Positions 1-6,701 of a stretch of DNA of 9,625 bases are shown here, piece by piece. How positions within the stretch are numbered: the stretch's first letter is position 1; each line of letters opens with the position of its first letter. The notes below the pieces were generated by a model, which was not told the origin of the DNA, did not search any database, and saw only the letters and a program-made list of their open reading frames with translations. Where the stretch lies: positions 1 to 9,625 of the forward strand of contig JANXUN010000289.1 in assembly GCA_025356185.1 (NCBI GenBank), in the 5' to 3' direction. This stretch comes from Gemmatimonadaceae bacterium (lineage in GTDB: Bacteria > Gemmatimonadota > Gemmatimonadetes > Gemmatimonadales > Gemmatimonadaceae). A program made the translations under genes and the position numbers.

Positions 1-2
1 GA

Positions 3-1478
3 CACCCGCGTGGGCTCGGACTGCTATTCATGGCAGAAATGTGGGAGCGATTCTCCTACTACGGGATGCGCGCGCTGCTCGTGCTGTATCTGGTCAACTC
101 GTTGCAATGGGATAAAGCACGGGCCGCGAGTCTGTACGGCACGTACACGATGCTGGTATACCTCACGCCGCTCATTGGCGGGTATCTCGCCGATCGATAC
201 ATCGGAACGCATCGCGCGTTGATCATTGGCAGCATCATCATCGCATCGGGACACTTCGTGTTGGCGTTTCCCGGAATGAATGCGTTCTACACGGGACTTG
301 GACTCGTCATCATCGGCACGGGGTTCTTTAAGGCCAATGTGTCAACGATGGTGGGACAGCTGTACGAAAAGGGCGATGAACGACGCGACGCAGGCTTCAC
401 GCTTTTTTACATGGGCATCAATACCGGCGGTATGCTTGGACCGCTGGTCTGCGGATTTCTGGCGCAGAATGATCACTTTGGATGGCACTATGGCTTCGCC
501 GCCGCCGGCGTTGGTATGGTGCTCGGCCTCATCATGTACGTCACGCAAAAGCGCAAATTCTTAGGAAACATCGGTGATAAACCCACCGGCGCACGCGTGC
601 AGTCGAACACGTCAGGCCTCGCTGAGAGCGGCGACCGCACAACGATGCACGGCGGTATCGGCGCAGTGGTCGGCGGCGCCATTTCCTGGCTCATCTCAGG
701 CAGCGTGTTGGGTGTCGGCGTCGGCGCCACGATCGGCGCATCACTCGCCATCACGGTGCTCGGCAGTCACGGTGAAGAACGCAATCGCGTCGTAGCGCTG
801 TTCATCGTCAGCTTCTTTGTCGTGTTCTTTTGGGCCGCGTTCGAGCAAGCCGGCTCGTCGATGAGCCTCTTCGCCGACAAGTTCACCGATCTCTCGGCAG
901 GCTCCTTCACCATTCCGTCGACATGGTTTCAGTCGATTAATTCGTTGATGATCATTGTATTCGCACCGGTGTTCGCCGCGGTGTGGATCGCACTCGGCAA
1001 GCGCAACGCCGAACCGAGTACGCCGCTCAAGATGTCCATCGGACTCGCGTTGATCGGATTGGGATTTCTGTTTCTTGCTGTCGGCGGCGGCCGGGCCGAC
1101 AGTGGAATCAAAGTCAGTCCGATGTGGTTGATCGGCGCCTATTTGCTGCACTCGTGGGGTGAACTGTGTCTCTCGCCCGTCGGCCTGTCGTACGTGACAC
1201 GCATGGCGCCGCTCAAATTTGCATCGCTGCTCATGGGCGTCTGGTTCCTCGCCAACGCCGCCGCGAACAAAGTCGCCGGCTTTTTGGCAGGCTACACGCC
1301 ACTGCCTGGCGAGACACCTGCCGCGCTGCAATCGGGACTAGGCGGATACATCCAGCAGTTGAGCGGCACGAACAAAGGATTTTTCACGATTTTTGTGGTA
1401 ACCTCGCTCAGTGCGTCGGTAGTAATGCTCGCCTGCGTGCCATTGTTGAAACGACTGACACGATCCGTGCGCGGTTAA
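3..1478 (+). CDS. POT/PTR2 family proton-dependent oligopeptide transporter (5' partial)
   Basis: Inner-membrane symporter of the major facilitator superfamily that imports di- and tripeptides with protons. The frame is open from the window edge and already reads HPRGLGLLF before the first ATG at 30, which matches the usual POT N-terminus, so the ATG at 30 is internal and the true start lies upstream. Seen in the translation: the ExxERFxYYG proton-coupling motif on helix 1 (EMWERFSYYG, just after base 30), GGYLADRYIG after helix 2, GTGFFKANVSTMVG, the PTR2 signature FTLFYMGINTGGMLGP around residues 125-140, FWAAFEQAG in helix 7, and GELCLSPVGLSYV in helix 10. A glycine-rich hydrophobic insert near residues 205-245 fits the two extra helices of bacterial POT proteins. 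About 490 residues are present, near full family length. Family assignment is firm; substrate range is not visible. Confidence 0.95.
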   Translation, partial: HPRGLGLLFMAEMWERFSYYGMRALLVLYLVNSLQWDKARAASLYGTYTMLVYLTPLIGGYLADRYIGTHRALIIGSIIIASGHFVLAFPGMNAFYTGLGLVIIGTGFFKANVSTMVGQLYEKGDERRDAGFTLFYMGINTGGMLGPLVCGFLAQNDHFGWHYGFAAAGVGMVLGLIMYVTQKRKFLGNIGDKPTGARVQSNTSGLAESGDRTTMHGGIGAVVGGAISWLISGSVLGVGVGATIGASLAITVLGSHGEERNRVVALFIVSFFVVFFWAAFEQAGSSMSLFADKFTDLSAGSFTIPSTWFQSINSLMIIVFAPVFAAVWIALGKRNAEPSTPLKMSIGLALIGLGFLFLAVGGGRADSGIKVSPMWLIGAYLLHSWGELCLSPVGLSYVTRMAPLKFASLLMGVWFLANAAANKVAGFLAGYTPLPGETPAALQSGLGGYIQQLSGTNKGFFTIFVVTSLSASVVMLACVPLLKRLTRSVRG

Positions 1479-1484
1479 GCGCGC

Positions 1485-1572
1485 GCTCCCGTCTCCCGTC
1501 TCCCGTCTCCCGTCTCCCGTCTCCCGTCTCCCGTCTCGCAGTTCGTCTCCCGTCTCCCTTCTCCCGTCTCCC
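1485..1572. repeat. Tandem heptamer array, unit GTCTCCC
   Basis: A direct tandem repeat of period 7 begins 6 bases after the TAA of the peptide transporter and ends on the base before the (minus-strand) TAG of the Omp85-like gene. It has a truncated GCTCCC (1485-1490), six perfect GTCTCCC units (1491-1532), a variant GTCTCGC (1533-1539), a 5-base interruption AGTTC (1540-1544), then GTCTCCC, GTCTCCC, TTCTCCC and GTCTCCC (1545-1572). The plus strand is pyrimidine-rich with one G per unit. It takes up nearly all of the convergent intergenic gap, and no ordinary stem-loop terminator is visible there. Function is unknown. Confidence 0.95.
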
Positions 1573-3342
1573 CTACGGCCAATTGAAGAGGCTCGGCGGA
1601 GTCGTCCGCTCGCGCGCGAAAATCACGTCGTTCGGCTCTCGCCAAAACGTCCGCGTGCGGTCGGCGTTCGACAGTCGAATCTCGAAATGCTTGTTGGGAT
1701 CGGTGCCGACGGGCATCGCGAAATCGACGCGCCACATTCGGCGCGACTTCGGTGGCACCGCGGCCAACAACGAGATCCCAACCGCGCCGCTCGTTGGCGA
1801 GTTCTGTGAATACAACACGGTGGGCTCACTCCAGAGCCGACCCGCTTCGGCAAAGAGCGCAACGCCAATGTCCGCGACATCAAATCGCGAGGGAATCACC
1901 AGCCGCTGTTCTGCGCGCACGATCGCGCGCGTGCCGCCCGGCGTCGTTGACAACACGTGTCCGCGCAATCCACCGTCGCGATCGGCGAACGAGAGTTGAA
2001 ACGGCGAATGCATGTTGCGACCGGCCGACCACTCCAACGACAACGTCGACAGTTGTCGCACGGCCGGACGGAAGTACGCCGCAATTCGCCCGGCGTAAAT
2101 CTGATTCTCCCACGCCTTCGCGCCGCGGTCGTTCCGTCCTTCTCCTGACAGTTGGGCCCCCACAAACAGTTTTGCATTCCCGACACCGCCGTACGCCGAC
2201 CCGCCCATAAATCGATCGTGATCGCGACTGTCGCCGATCAGTAACGAATGTCCAAATGCCGAGCTCATTTGAAATCCGACGCGCACATCTTGCGTGCCGG
2301 ACAACGCGTCAAAGCCTTGTACCGGCACAAACTGCAGCATGCGCATGCCGAACAGCGCGTTCGCCCGCACGCTGCGTCGCTGATAAAAATGCGCATCGAG
2401 TGGAGGACCACTGTCGGTTTGAAATCCGCTTTTCGTAATGCGCACCGGCGTCGCGTCGTAGTTTTCGTGCGCTTGCGTGAACGAAAAGCCCACGAGCTTC
2501 AGCCGGCCGGTCGACCCAATCCGTGCGAGACCACCGACCACCGCACCCTGTCGCGAGATTTGCACCGCGTTGCGATCGAATCCAGGACGACGAAACTCGA
2601 AATACTCGTGCAAGTTGCCCACGGACCCATTCAGCGCATATCGCTGCAAGTCGGTGTAAAACGGATGCACGAGGTCCATGCGCAGTTCCTCGCCGCGTTC
2701 GCGTTGGACGCCAAGCAGGCGCAGCTCGTTGCGTCCGCCAAGAAACTGATAGTCTGTGTACTGCGCGCCCCACCCATCGCGATAGGCTAAGCCGTCACGC
2801 CACTGTAGCACGAGCTGTCGCGCCGTACCAAAAAGATTCGATTCGCCGATTTTCATCGCGCGAACGAATGGCGATCGCCCGGTGATCGCCGTCGCCACCG
2901 ACGCACTGAATTCGTCACGCGTTTCCACTTCCAACCGTACACCGCCGCGCTCATCGTCGTAGACGCGGATGCGCGCATCGACCAGAAACGATTGCGCGCG
3001 CAGAATTCGCTCCGATTCCGCGCGGCGAATCTGATTGCAGGGTTCGCCAACGTGCAGCAACAGGTAGTTGCGAATCACGTTTTGCCGTGTCGTGGTGTGC
3101 AGCGACCGTGCCGCTCCTCGCAAAAAATCAAAAGCCCGCGGCAAACGATCCGTGTACGGCGCGTTCGCGAGTACGACGATCTCACTGATCGGTTGCCCCG
3201 AGCAACCAGTGATCGGCAATTGTCCTTTCGCTGACGTCGGTGGCTGACGACTCGCGTCAGTGCGCGTGTCTTGGGCGCGCAGCCAACATACCGGCGTCGC
3301 ACACAGCAGGACGGACGCGACGGCGCACCGTCTCGACCTCAC
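1573..3342 (-). CDS. Omp85-superfamily outer-membrane barrel with one POTRA-like domain
   Basis: Probable outer-membrane protein of the BamA/TamA superfamily. A signal peptide is visible at residues 1-24 (basic RSRR, hydrophobic core, LRA-QD cleavage). Residues about 50-142 look like a single POTRA domain (alternating strand and helix). The rest alternates like a 16-strand barrel: GLRGH near residues 456-460 sits where Omp85 proteins have the loop-6 VRGF motif, followed by a GG/SxE-type strand, then ALFAEAGRLW and GAVGISLLAAVP, equivalent to the FFDAGxxW and SAGxxLxxxxP strands of BamA. Start is GTG at 3342, overlapping the upstream stop in GTGA, which implies translational coupling. Oddities: only two cysteines (47 and 102) in the mature chain, flanking much of the POTRA-like region, and about 22 residues beyond the apparent last strand (RTRTFW). 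At 589 aa it is shorter than BamA (about 800), so it is probably not the essential assembly factor. Its exact function is unknown. Confidence 0.82.
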   Translation of the reverse strand: MRSRRCAVASVLLCATPVCWLRAQDTRTDASRQPPTSAKGQLPITGCSGQPISEIVVLANAPYTDRLPRAFDFLRGAARSLHTTTRQNVIRNYLLLHVGEPCNQIRRAESERILRAQSFLVDARIRVYDDERGGVRLEVETRDEFSASVATAITGRSPFVRAMKIGESNLFGTARQLVLQWRDGLAYRDGWGAQYTDYQFLGGRNELRLLGVQRERGEELRMDLVHPFYTDLQRYALNGSVGNLHEYFEFRRPGFDRNAVQISRQGAVVGGLARIGSTGRLKLVGFSFTQAHENYDATPVRITKSGFQTDSGPPLDAHFYQRRSVRANALFGMRMLQFVPVQGFDALSGTQDVRVGFQMSSAFGHSLLIGDSRDHDRFMGGSAYGGVGNAKLFVGAQLSGEGRNDRGAKAWENQIYAGRIAAYFRPAVRQLSTLSLEWSAGRNMHSPFQLSFADRDGGLRGHVLSTTPGGTRAIVRAEQRLVIPSRFDVADIGVALFAEAGRLWSEPTVLYSQNSPTSGAVGISLLAAVPPKSRRMWRVDFAMPVGTDPNKHFEIRLSNADRTRTFWREPNDVIFARERTTPPSLFNWP

Positions 3343-3926
3343 TTGCCCATGCGGCGTTTTAGCTCAGCTAAGCGTGACTCGGCGTCCGCTTCCTTGTCCG
3401 CGCGCGTGCGGCGGGCCGGCGGCGAGGGCTCGTCGGCGAGCGACCCGACGTCAAAGTCCCCGAGTTCCTCACCGCGCGCCGATGCGGCGCGCTCGTACAT
3501 CGTGCGGTCCGAGACGGCGCGATCCGCTCCAGCAGTGGGCGCGATGCCCGACATCGCTAAACGAAGCTGCGACGACATCTCTTCGTACTCGCGCTCCACC
3601 ATCGTGAGCTCCTGCTGCTGCACCATCAGCTTGCTCTCGAGCATCGCCACACGCTCGGCGTGTTGCGCCGCAAATTTGTCCGCGATCGCCACGGTCTCGG
3701 CGTCCCCAATTTGCGACGCAAGACCCTGTCGCCGGCGCACCGTCTCCAATTCCGTGCGTTCCCCCTCGAGACGCGATGACGTAGCGCCGGCGGCATCGCG
3801 CAAGTCGCTGATCGCCAATTTGGCGTGCATAAGCGCGTCCCGCATAGACGCGGTCACGCGACGCTGCTCTTCAGGGCCGAGTCGATCGGACAATGCTTTG
3901 AGTGAATCGCGAAGCTGTTCAAACAT
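3339..3926 (-). CDS. Coiled-coil protein, possibly PspA/IM30-like
   Basis: 195-aa protein with no signal peptide or membrane helix, predicted by eye to be almost all helical up to about residue 125. The start is an amphipathic helix (MFEQLRDSLKALSDRL), followed by a long charged coiled coil with GDAETVAIADKFAAQHAER in the middle. A Gly/Pro/Ala-rich linker covers roughly 125-170, and the C-terminal helix ESRLAELKRRMGK resembles the last helix of PspA/IM30 proteins (pattern LAxLKxxM). PspA-family proteins are membrane-remodelling ESCRT-III relatives that guard the inner membrane. Here the resemblance is in layout and motif pattern, not in a decisive signature, and the protein is shorter than PspA (about 220 aa). 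It lies second in a three-gene block, 48 bp after the 241-aa gene, and shares 4 bp with the Omp85 gene. An alternative reading is an unrelated coiled-coil scaffold. No strong Shine-Dalgarno is visible. Confidence 0.8.
   Translation of the reverse strand: MFEQLRDSLKALSDRLGPEEQRRVTASMRDALMHAKLAISDLRDAAGATSSRLEGERTELETVRRRQGLASQIGDAETVAIADKFAAQHAERVAMLESKLMVQQQELTMVEREYEEMSSQLRLAMSGIAPTAGADRAVSDRTMYERAASARGEELGDFDVGSLADEPSPPARRTRADKEADAESRLAELKRRMGK
3359..3371. other. Perfect palindrome TTAGCT-C-AGCTAA near the coupled start
   Basis: Two 6-base arms (3359-3364 and 3366-3371) with a one-base centre lie inside the last codons of the coiled-coil gene, 17 bases upstream of the GTG start of the Omp85-like gene. 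The DNA dyad is exact. As RNA the stem would need to open a few pairs to form a loop, so it could be a weak hairpin at the intergenic junction or simple coincidence within the Leu-Ala-Glu-Leu codons. Confidence 0.35.
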
Positions 3927-3974
3927 CCGGCAAAGGTCGCGAGCGAACAGGGAAGGAGCAACCGGTGAGCGAGA

Positions 3975-4700
3975 CTAGTGTCGCCACTGCGACTCATCCT
4001 GTACCTGTCGCATCAGTTTTTCAGGCGAGTGGACGTGCGGAAACAAGTGTCGATCGCTCACCTGCGTGAGCGCGCGACGTAGCCGAGGAAAGCGGTCGGC
4101 CGCCGCATCAAACAGCGGTGCGAGGCCGTACTCTGACGCCAATCGGTGTTCTGCGGCTAACCGAAATCCTCGTACCCCCATCGACTCGAAATAGCCAAGC
4201 GTCGGTCCACCGCGGTGCCATCGACGCTGCTCGATGTGGTCGGGAAAGAGTCCGCTCAACCACAGCGCGTAGTTTCCCAAGTGCGCGCGCGCCAAAAAGC
4301 TGCGCGTCGCGTCACTTCCCTCGATGGCATCGCCAAGTGACGACAACGTTTCGAAGGATTCATCGTCATGGTCATTGATACGCGCGGCCCGCTGGCGGAG
4401 CCCAAAGTGTAAAAGAATCGCCGCCACATAGTCGGCCATCATTCGCTCCGACTCGCCCGAGGCTTTGAGCGCGTGCCGCACAATGACATAGCTAAAAAGG
4501 GGCAACGAGGCGTGCGCTCCCTGACGTGCGTCCAGAAGTCCGTCCAACATGCGCTCGTCATCCAGGAGTGGATCGAGTCCTTGATCGGCCAGCAGCGCCT
4601 CGGCCTCGTCCTGCGCATGACCCGACCCCCGCGCGATCAATCGCACGGCCAATTGTGCATCCGCCCGACCCAGCTGAGCCCGTACATTCGCGAGAATCAT
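3975..4700 (-). CDS. Conserved-looking hypothetical protein, 241 aa
   Basis: I do not recognise a characterised family. The protein appears cytosolic: no signal peptide and no clear membrane helix, though LPLFSYVIVRHAL (about 66-78) and MMADYVAAILLHFGL (about 86-100) are hydrophobic helices. The sequence is mostly helical, with aromatic and histidine-rich stretches: HLGNYALWLSGLFPDHI around 142-158, GGPTLGYFESMGVRGF around 166-181, and a C-terminal HLFPHVHSP. The pattern suggests a soluble all-alpha enzyme-like or regulatory fold, but no catalytic motif can be named. Start ATG at 4700 is backed by GGAG eight bases upstream. It is the first gene of a minus-strand block with the coiled-coil and Omp85-like genes and is divergent from the glycosyltransferase. 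Confidence 0.85.
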   Translation of the reverse strand: MILANVRAQLGRADAQLAVRLIARGSGHAQDEAEALLADQGLDPLLDDERMLDGLLDARQGAHASLPLFSYVIVRHALKASGESERMMADYVAAILLHFGLRQRAARINDHDDESFETLSSLGDAIEGSDATRSFLARAHLGNYALWLSGLFPDHIEQRRWHRGGPTLGYFESMGVRGFRLAAEHRLASEYGLAPLFDAAADRFPRLRRALTQVSDRHLFPHVHSPEKLMRQVQDESQWRH

Positions 4701-4708
4701 CGATCACG

Positions 4709-4712
4709 CTCC
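4709..4712 (-). promoter_or_regulatory. Shine-Dalgarno GGAG for the 241-aa gene
   Basis: On the minus strand GGAG lies eight bases before the ATG at 4700. It is one of the few recognisable ribosome binding sites in the window and supports this start. A TATCAT hexamer (minus strand, 4713-4718) adjoins it, but I see no matching -35, so no promoter is called. Confidence 0.5.
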
Positions 4713-4737
4713 ATGATATCGCCGGTACACTTGCCGT

Positions 4738-4764
4738 CCTGAGGGGTTACCCGTAACCGTCAGG
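4738..4764. promoter_or_regulatory. Imperfect 27-bp dyad in divergent intergenic region (candidate operator)
   Basis: The outer arms CCTGA (4738-4742) and TCAGG (4760-4764) enclose inner arms GGTTAC (4745-4750) and GTAACC (4753-4758) around a CC centre. The arms are slightly offset: two bases (GG) on the left and one (G) on the right separate outer from inner pairs. It sits midway in the 178-bp gap between divergent genes, a natural place for a shared operator. A TATTAT hexamer (plus strand, 4778-4783) follows and could be a -10 for the glycosyltransferase, but no good -35 is present. Nothing else stands out in 4701-4878. Confidence 0.4.
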
Positions 4765-4878
4765 GCCTCATGTCTGTTATTATCGGACGCAGTACCGCGC
4801 CCGCGCGGAACAACGTGGTTCCAATTCGACCCTGCCCCGCCCCGTGGGCTGCTGAACCTCTCTCAACAACAGCCCCGA

Positions 4879-6696
4879 GTGCTTTACCTCGCCATCCCCG
4901 CGCAGAATGAGGTCGCCACCATCGGCGTCCTGTTGTGGCGCCTGCGCACTGTCTTGGCAGAGTTTCCCCGCGAATACGAAGTCGTGGTATACGACGACGC
5001 CAGCACCGACGAAACGGCGGCAGTCGCGGAGCAGTATTTGCACGCCATGCCGGTGACGGTGCTGCGTGGCGCAAAACCGGTGGGCTACGCCGGCGCCGTC
5101 GATGCGCTCGTGCGGCACGTCGCCAATCACACGCGCTATCCGCGACGCGACGCGATGTTGCTGCTGCAAGGCGACTTCACCGATCCGCCAGGCATCGTGC
5201 CGGAGTTTGCGCGACGCTTTGAAGGTGGGGCCGATCTCGTGGTCGGCGAACGTACCGCAGTTGTTGATGCGCCAACGCCAGTGCGTCGCCTGTTCACCGC
5301 GTCGGGTTGGGCGCTGCGGCCATTCGTTCGCGTCGACGGCGTGCGCGATCTCACCGGCAGCATGCGTCTCATGCGCATCTCCGCGTTACGCGACCTCCTG
5401 CGCACCGTGGGCGACGAACCGGTGTGCGCGGGTGATTCCTGGACCGCTAATGCAGATCTGCTGTTGCGACTCATTCCGCACGCGCGTCGCGTCGAGTCGG
5501 TGCCGCTCGAGCCGACCTACGGTGTTCGAACGCGCGACACGCGTCGCGTGACGATGCGCGACGCGCTCGCTGCGCTGCGGTGGGGTTGGCGTTCCCGCGG
5601 CCGCCGCGCAGAACTGTCCACGACCGCCGACGGCGCAACCGACACGCTTCCGCGGCAAACGCGCGCAAGCGTCCCACCCCGTCGTCGCGACGAGAGCGAG
5701 GTCACGGTTGATCGGTTGCGCGAACGTTCGCGCGAACACCACAAGTTGCGCGGCGACGTCGCAGAGCCCGAAGCACCACGTGGACGTCGCGAAGGACGTC
5801 CGGATCGCAAGCCGGATCGGAAACCTGAGCGCAGCCCCGAGAGCAACGTCGAACGTTCTTCGCGCGAGAACGCGCGTGCGAAACCGACGCGTGACGGTGC
5901 GCGTGACGGCGAAAAATCGTCGACTCGCCACGCGGTGTCGCCAACAACAACACACGCACCATCGCGCGCGCGTCCCGCTGCGATTGCGCTCGACGCAGAC
6001 GTGGTGCTTGACGATCCGTTTGCCGCACCGTCGTCCCGAACCGCCGCATCGCGCCCGCGCGACGAAACGGCTTCAGCCACGACGCCAACGCCACCATCCG
6101 CGCTCGATCGCGCGTTACGTGAGGCGGCAGCCGCGGCGGCGCGCGAGAAAGACACCGCGTCGCTCGAAGCACCGGTTGGCGACGAATCCGACGATGACGT
6201 CGAGTCGACCGATGCGCAGTCCACCGACAGTGCCGACACCCGCGAGCGCAAGCGCCGCCGCAATCGTCGATCGCGTCGTCGTCGCTCCAAATCGCGCGGC
6301 ACCGCTGATGACACTGTCGCCGATGCCGCGGCGATACAATCCGCGGACATCGAGACCGAGCCGTCAGTCGATTCGCGCGACGGAGCTGCCAACGGCGATG
6401 AAAACGCACGTGACGGCGCGAACGAGCCGCTCGACGCTACCGTCGACGGTAGCGGCCACGACGGTAGCGGCCACGACCGTACCGCCCACGACGCGAGCGG
6501 GGATGACGGTAGCGGCGACGACGCTAGCGGTTCACGTGCCCGTCGCCGCGGCCGACGGGGTCGTCGTGGCGGCTCACGTCGCTCTCGCGGTCGCAATCGT
6601 GACGGCGGCGAATCTGGTGCCGAGAGTGGTGAAAACGACTCCGGTCCTCCATCCGACGCCTCGACGGGGTCGCACGGCGGCGAGCGCCCCGAGTAA
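4879..6696 (+). CDS. Family 2 glycosyltransferase with long disordered charged tail
   Basis: Residues 1 to about 245 form a GT-A type glycosyltransferase 2 domain resembling dolichol/polyprenyl-phosphate sugar transferases. Visible are the N-terminal strand LAIPAQNE, nucleotide-binding YDDASTDET (38-45), and QGDFTDPP (97-104) at the place of the DxD metal-binding motif, here reading GDFTD; then DLTGSMRLMR and a conserved-looking SWTANADLLLRL. No membrane helix follows. Residues about 246-605 are low-complexity and disordered: mixed Arg/Asp/Glu/Ser/Thr/Ala, an arginine cluster at about 457-472, six DGSGH-like pentapeptides at 523-552, and an RG-rich patch at 553-575. The tail continues in the same frame without interruption to TAA, followed at once by an in-frame TAG. 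Start GTG at 4879 fits the family N-terminus; no ATG and no clear Shine-Dalgarno lie upstream. It is convergent with the small membrane gene, 5 bp away. Donor and acceptor are unknown. Confidence 0.88.
   Translation: MLYLAIPAQNEVATIGVLLWRLRTVLAEFPREYEVVVYDDASTDETAAVAEQYLHAMPVTVLRGAKPVGYAGAVDALVRHVANHTRYPRRDAMLLLQGDFTDPPGIVPEFARRFEGGADLVVGERTAVVDAPTPVRRLFTASGWALRPFVRVDGVRDLTGSMRLMRISALRDLLRTVGDEPVCAGDSWTANADLLLRLIPHARRVESVPLEPTYGVRTRDTRRVTMRDALAALRWGWRSRGRRAELSTTADGATDTLPRQTRASVPPRRRDESEVTVDRLRERSREHHKLRGDVAEPEAPRGRREGRPDRKPDRKPERSPESNVERSSRENARAKPTRDGARDGEKSSTRHAVSPTTTHAPSRARPAAIALDADVVLDDPFAAPSSRTAASRPRDETASATTPTPPSALDRALREAAAAAAREKDTASLEAPVGDESDDDVESTDAQSTDSADTRERKRRRNRRSRRRRSKSRGTADDTVADAAAIQSADIETEPSVDSRDGAANGDENARDGANEPLDATVDGSGHDGSGHDRTAHDASGDDGSGDDASGSRARRRGRRGRRGGSRRSRGRNRDGGESGAESGENDSGPPSDASTGSHGGERPE
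6445..6534 (+). repeat. 15-bp minisatellite, six pentapeptide units
   Basis: Six in-frame 15-bp units encode DGSGH, DGSGH, DRTAH, DASGD, DGSGD and DASGS (residues 523-552 of the glycosyltransferase). The first two units are identical in DNA (GACGGTAGCGGCCAC); later ones diverge. The block sits directly before the C-terminal arginine/glycine-rich patch and is the kind of tract that changes copy number by slippage. Confidence 0.85.
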
Positions 6697-6701
6697 TAGC
6701 G

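Noticed and set aside
741..1331. 196-aa minus-strand frame inside the peptide transporter
   Set aside because: Antisense to a conserved membrane protein and without features of its own.
1469..1482. GCGC-GGTTAA-GCGC inverted repeat over the transporter stop as a terminator
   Set aside because: The stem is only 4 bp and lacks a T-run.
1485..1572. Heptamer array as a CRISPR array or phage attachment site
   Set aside because: Units are 7 bp with no spacers, and no Cas, integrase or tRNA gene is present.
1166..1999. 277-aa plus-strand frame spanning the transporter end, the heptamer array and the barrel gene
   Set aside because: It crosses two firmly supported genes in the wrong frame and reads through the repeat; composition is Arg/Ser-rich with no motif.
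5517..6596. Minus-strand 359-aa and plus-strand 346-aa (5708-6748) frames over the glycosyltransferase tail
   Set aside because: All frames stay open here because of Arg/Ala/Ser-rich codons. Only the frame continuous with the glycosyltransferase domain has a recognisable gene, so the others are treated as shadows.
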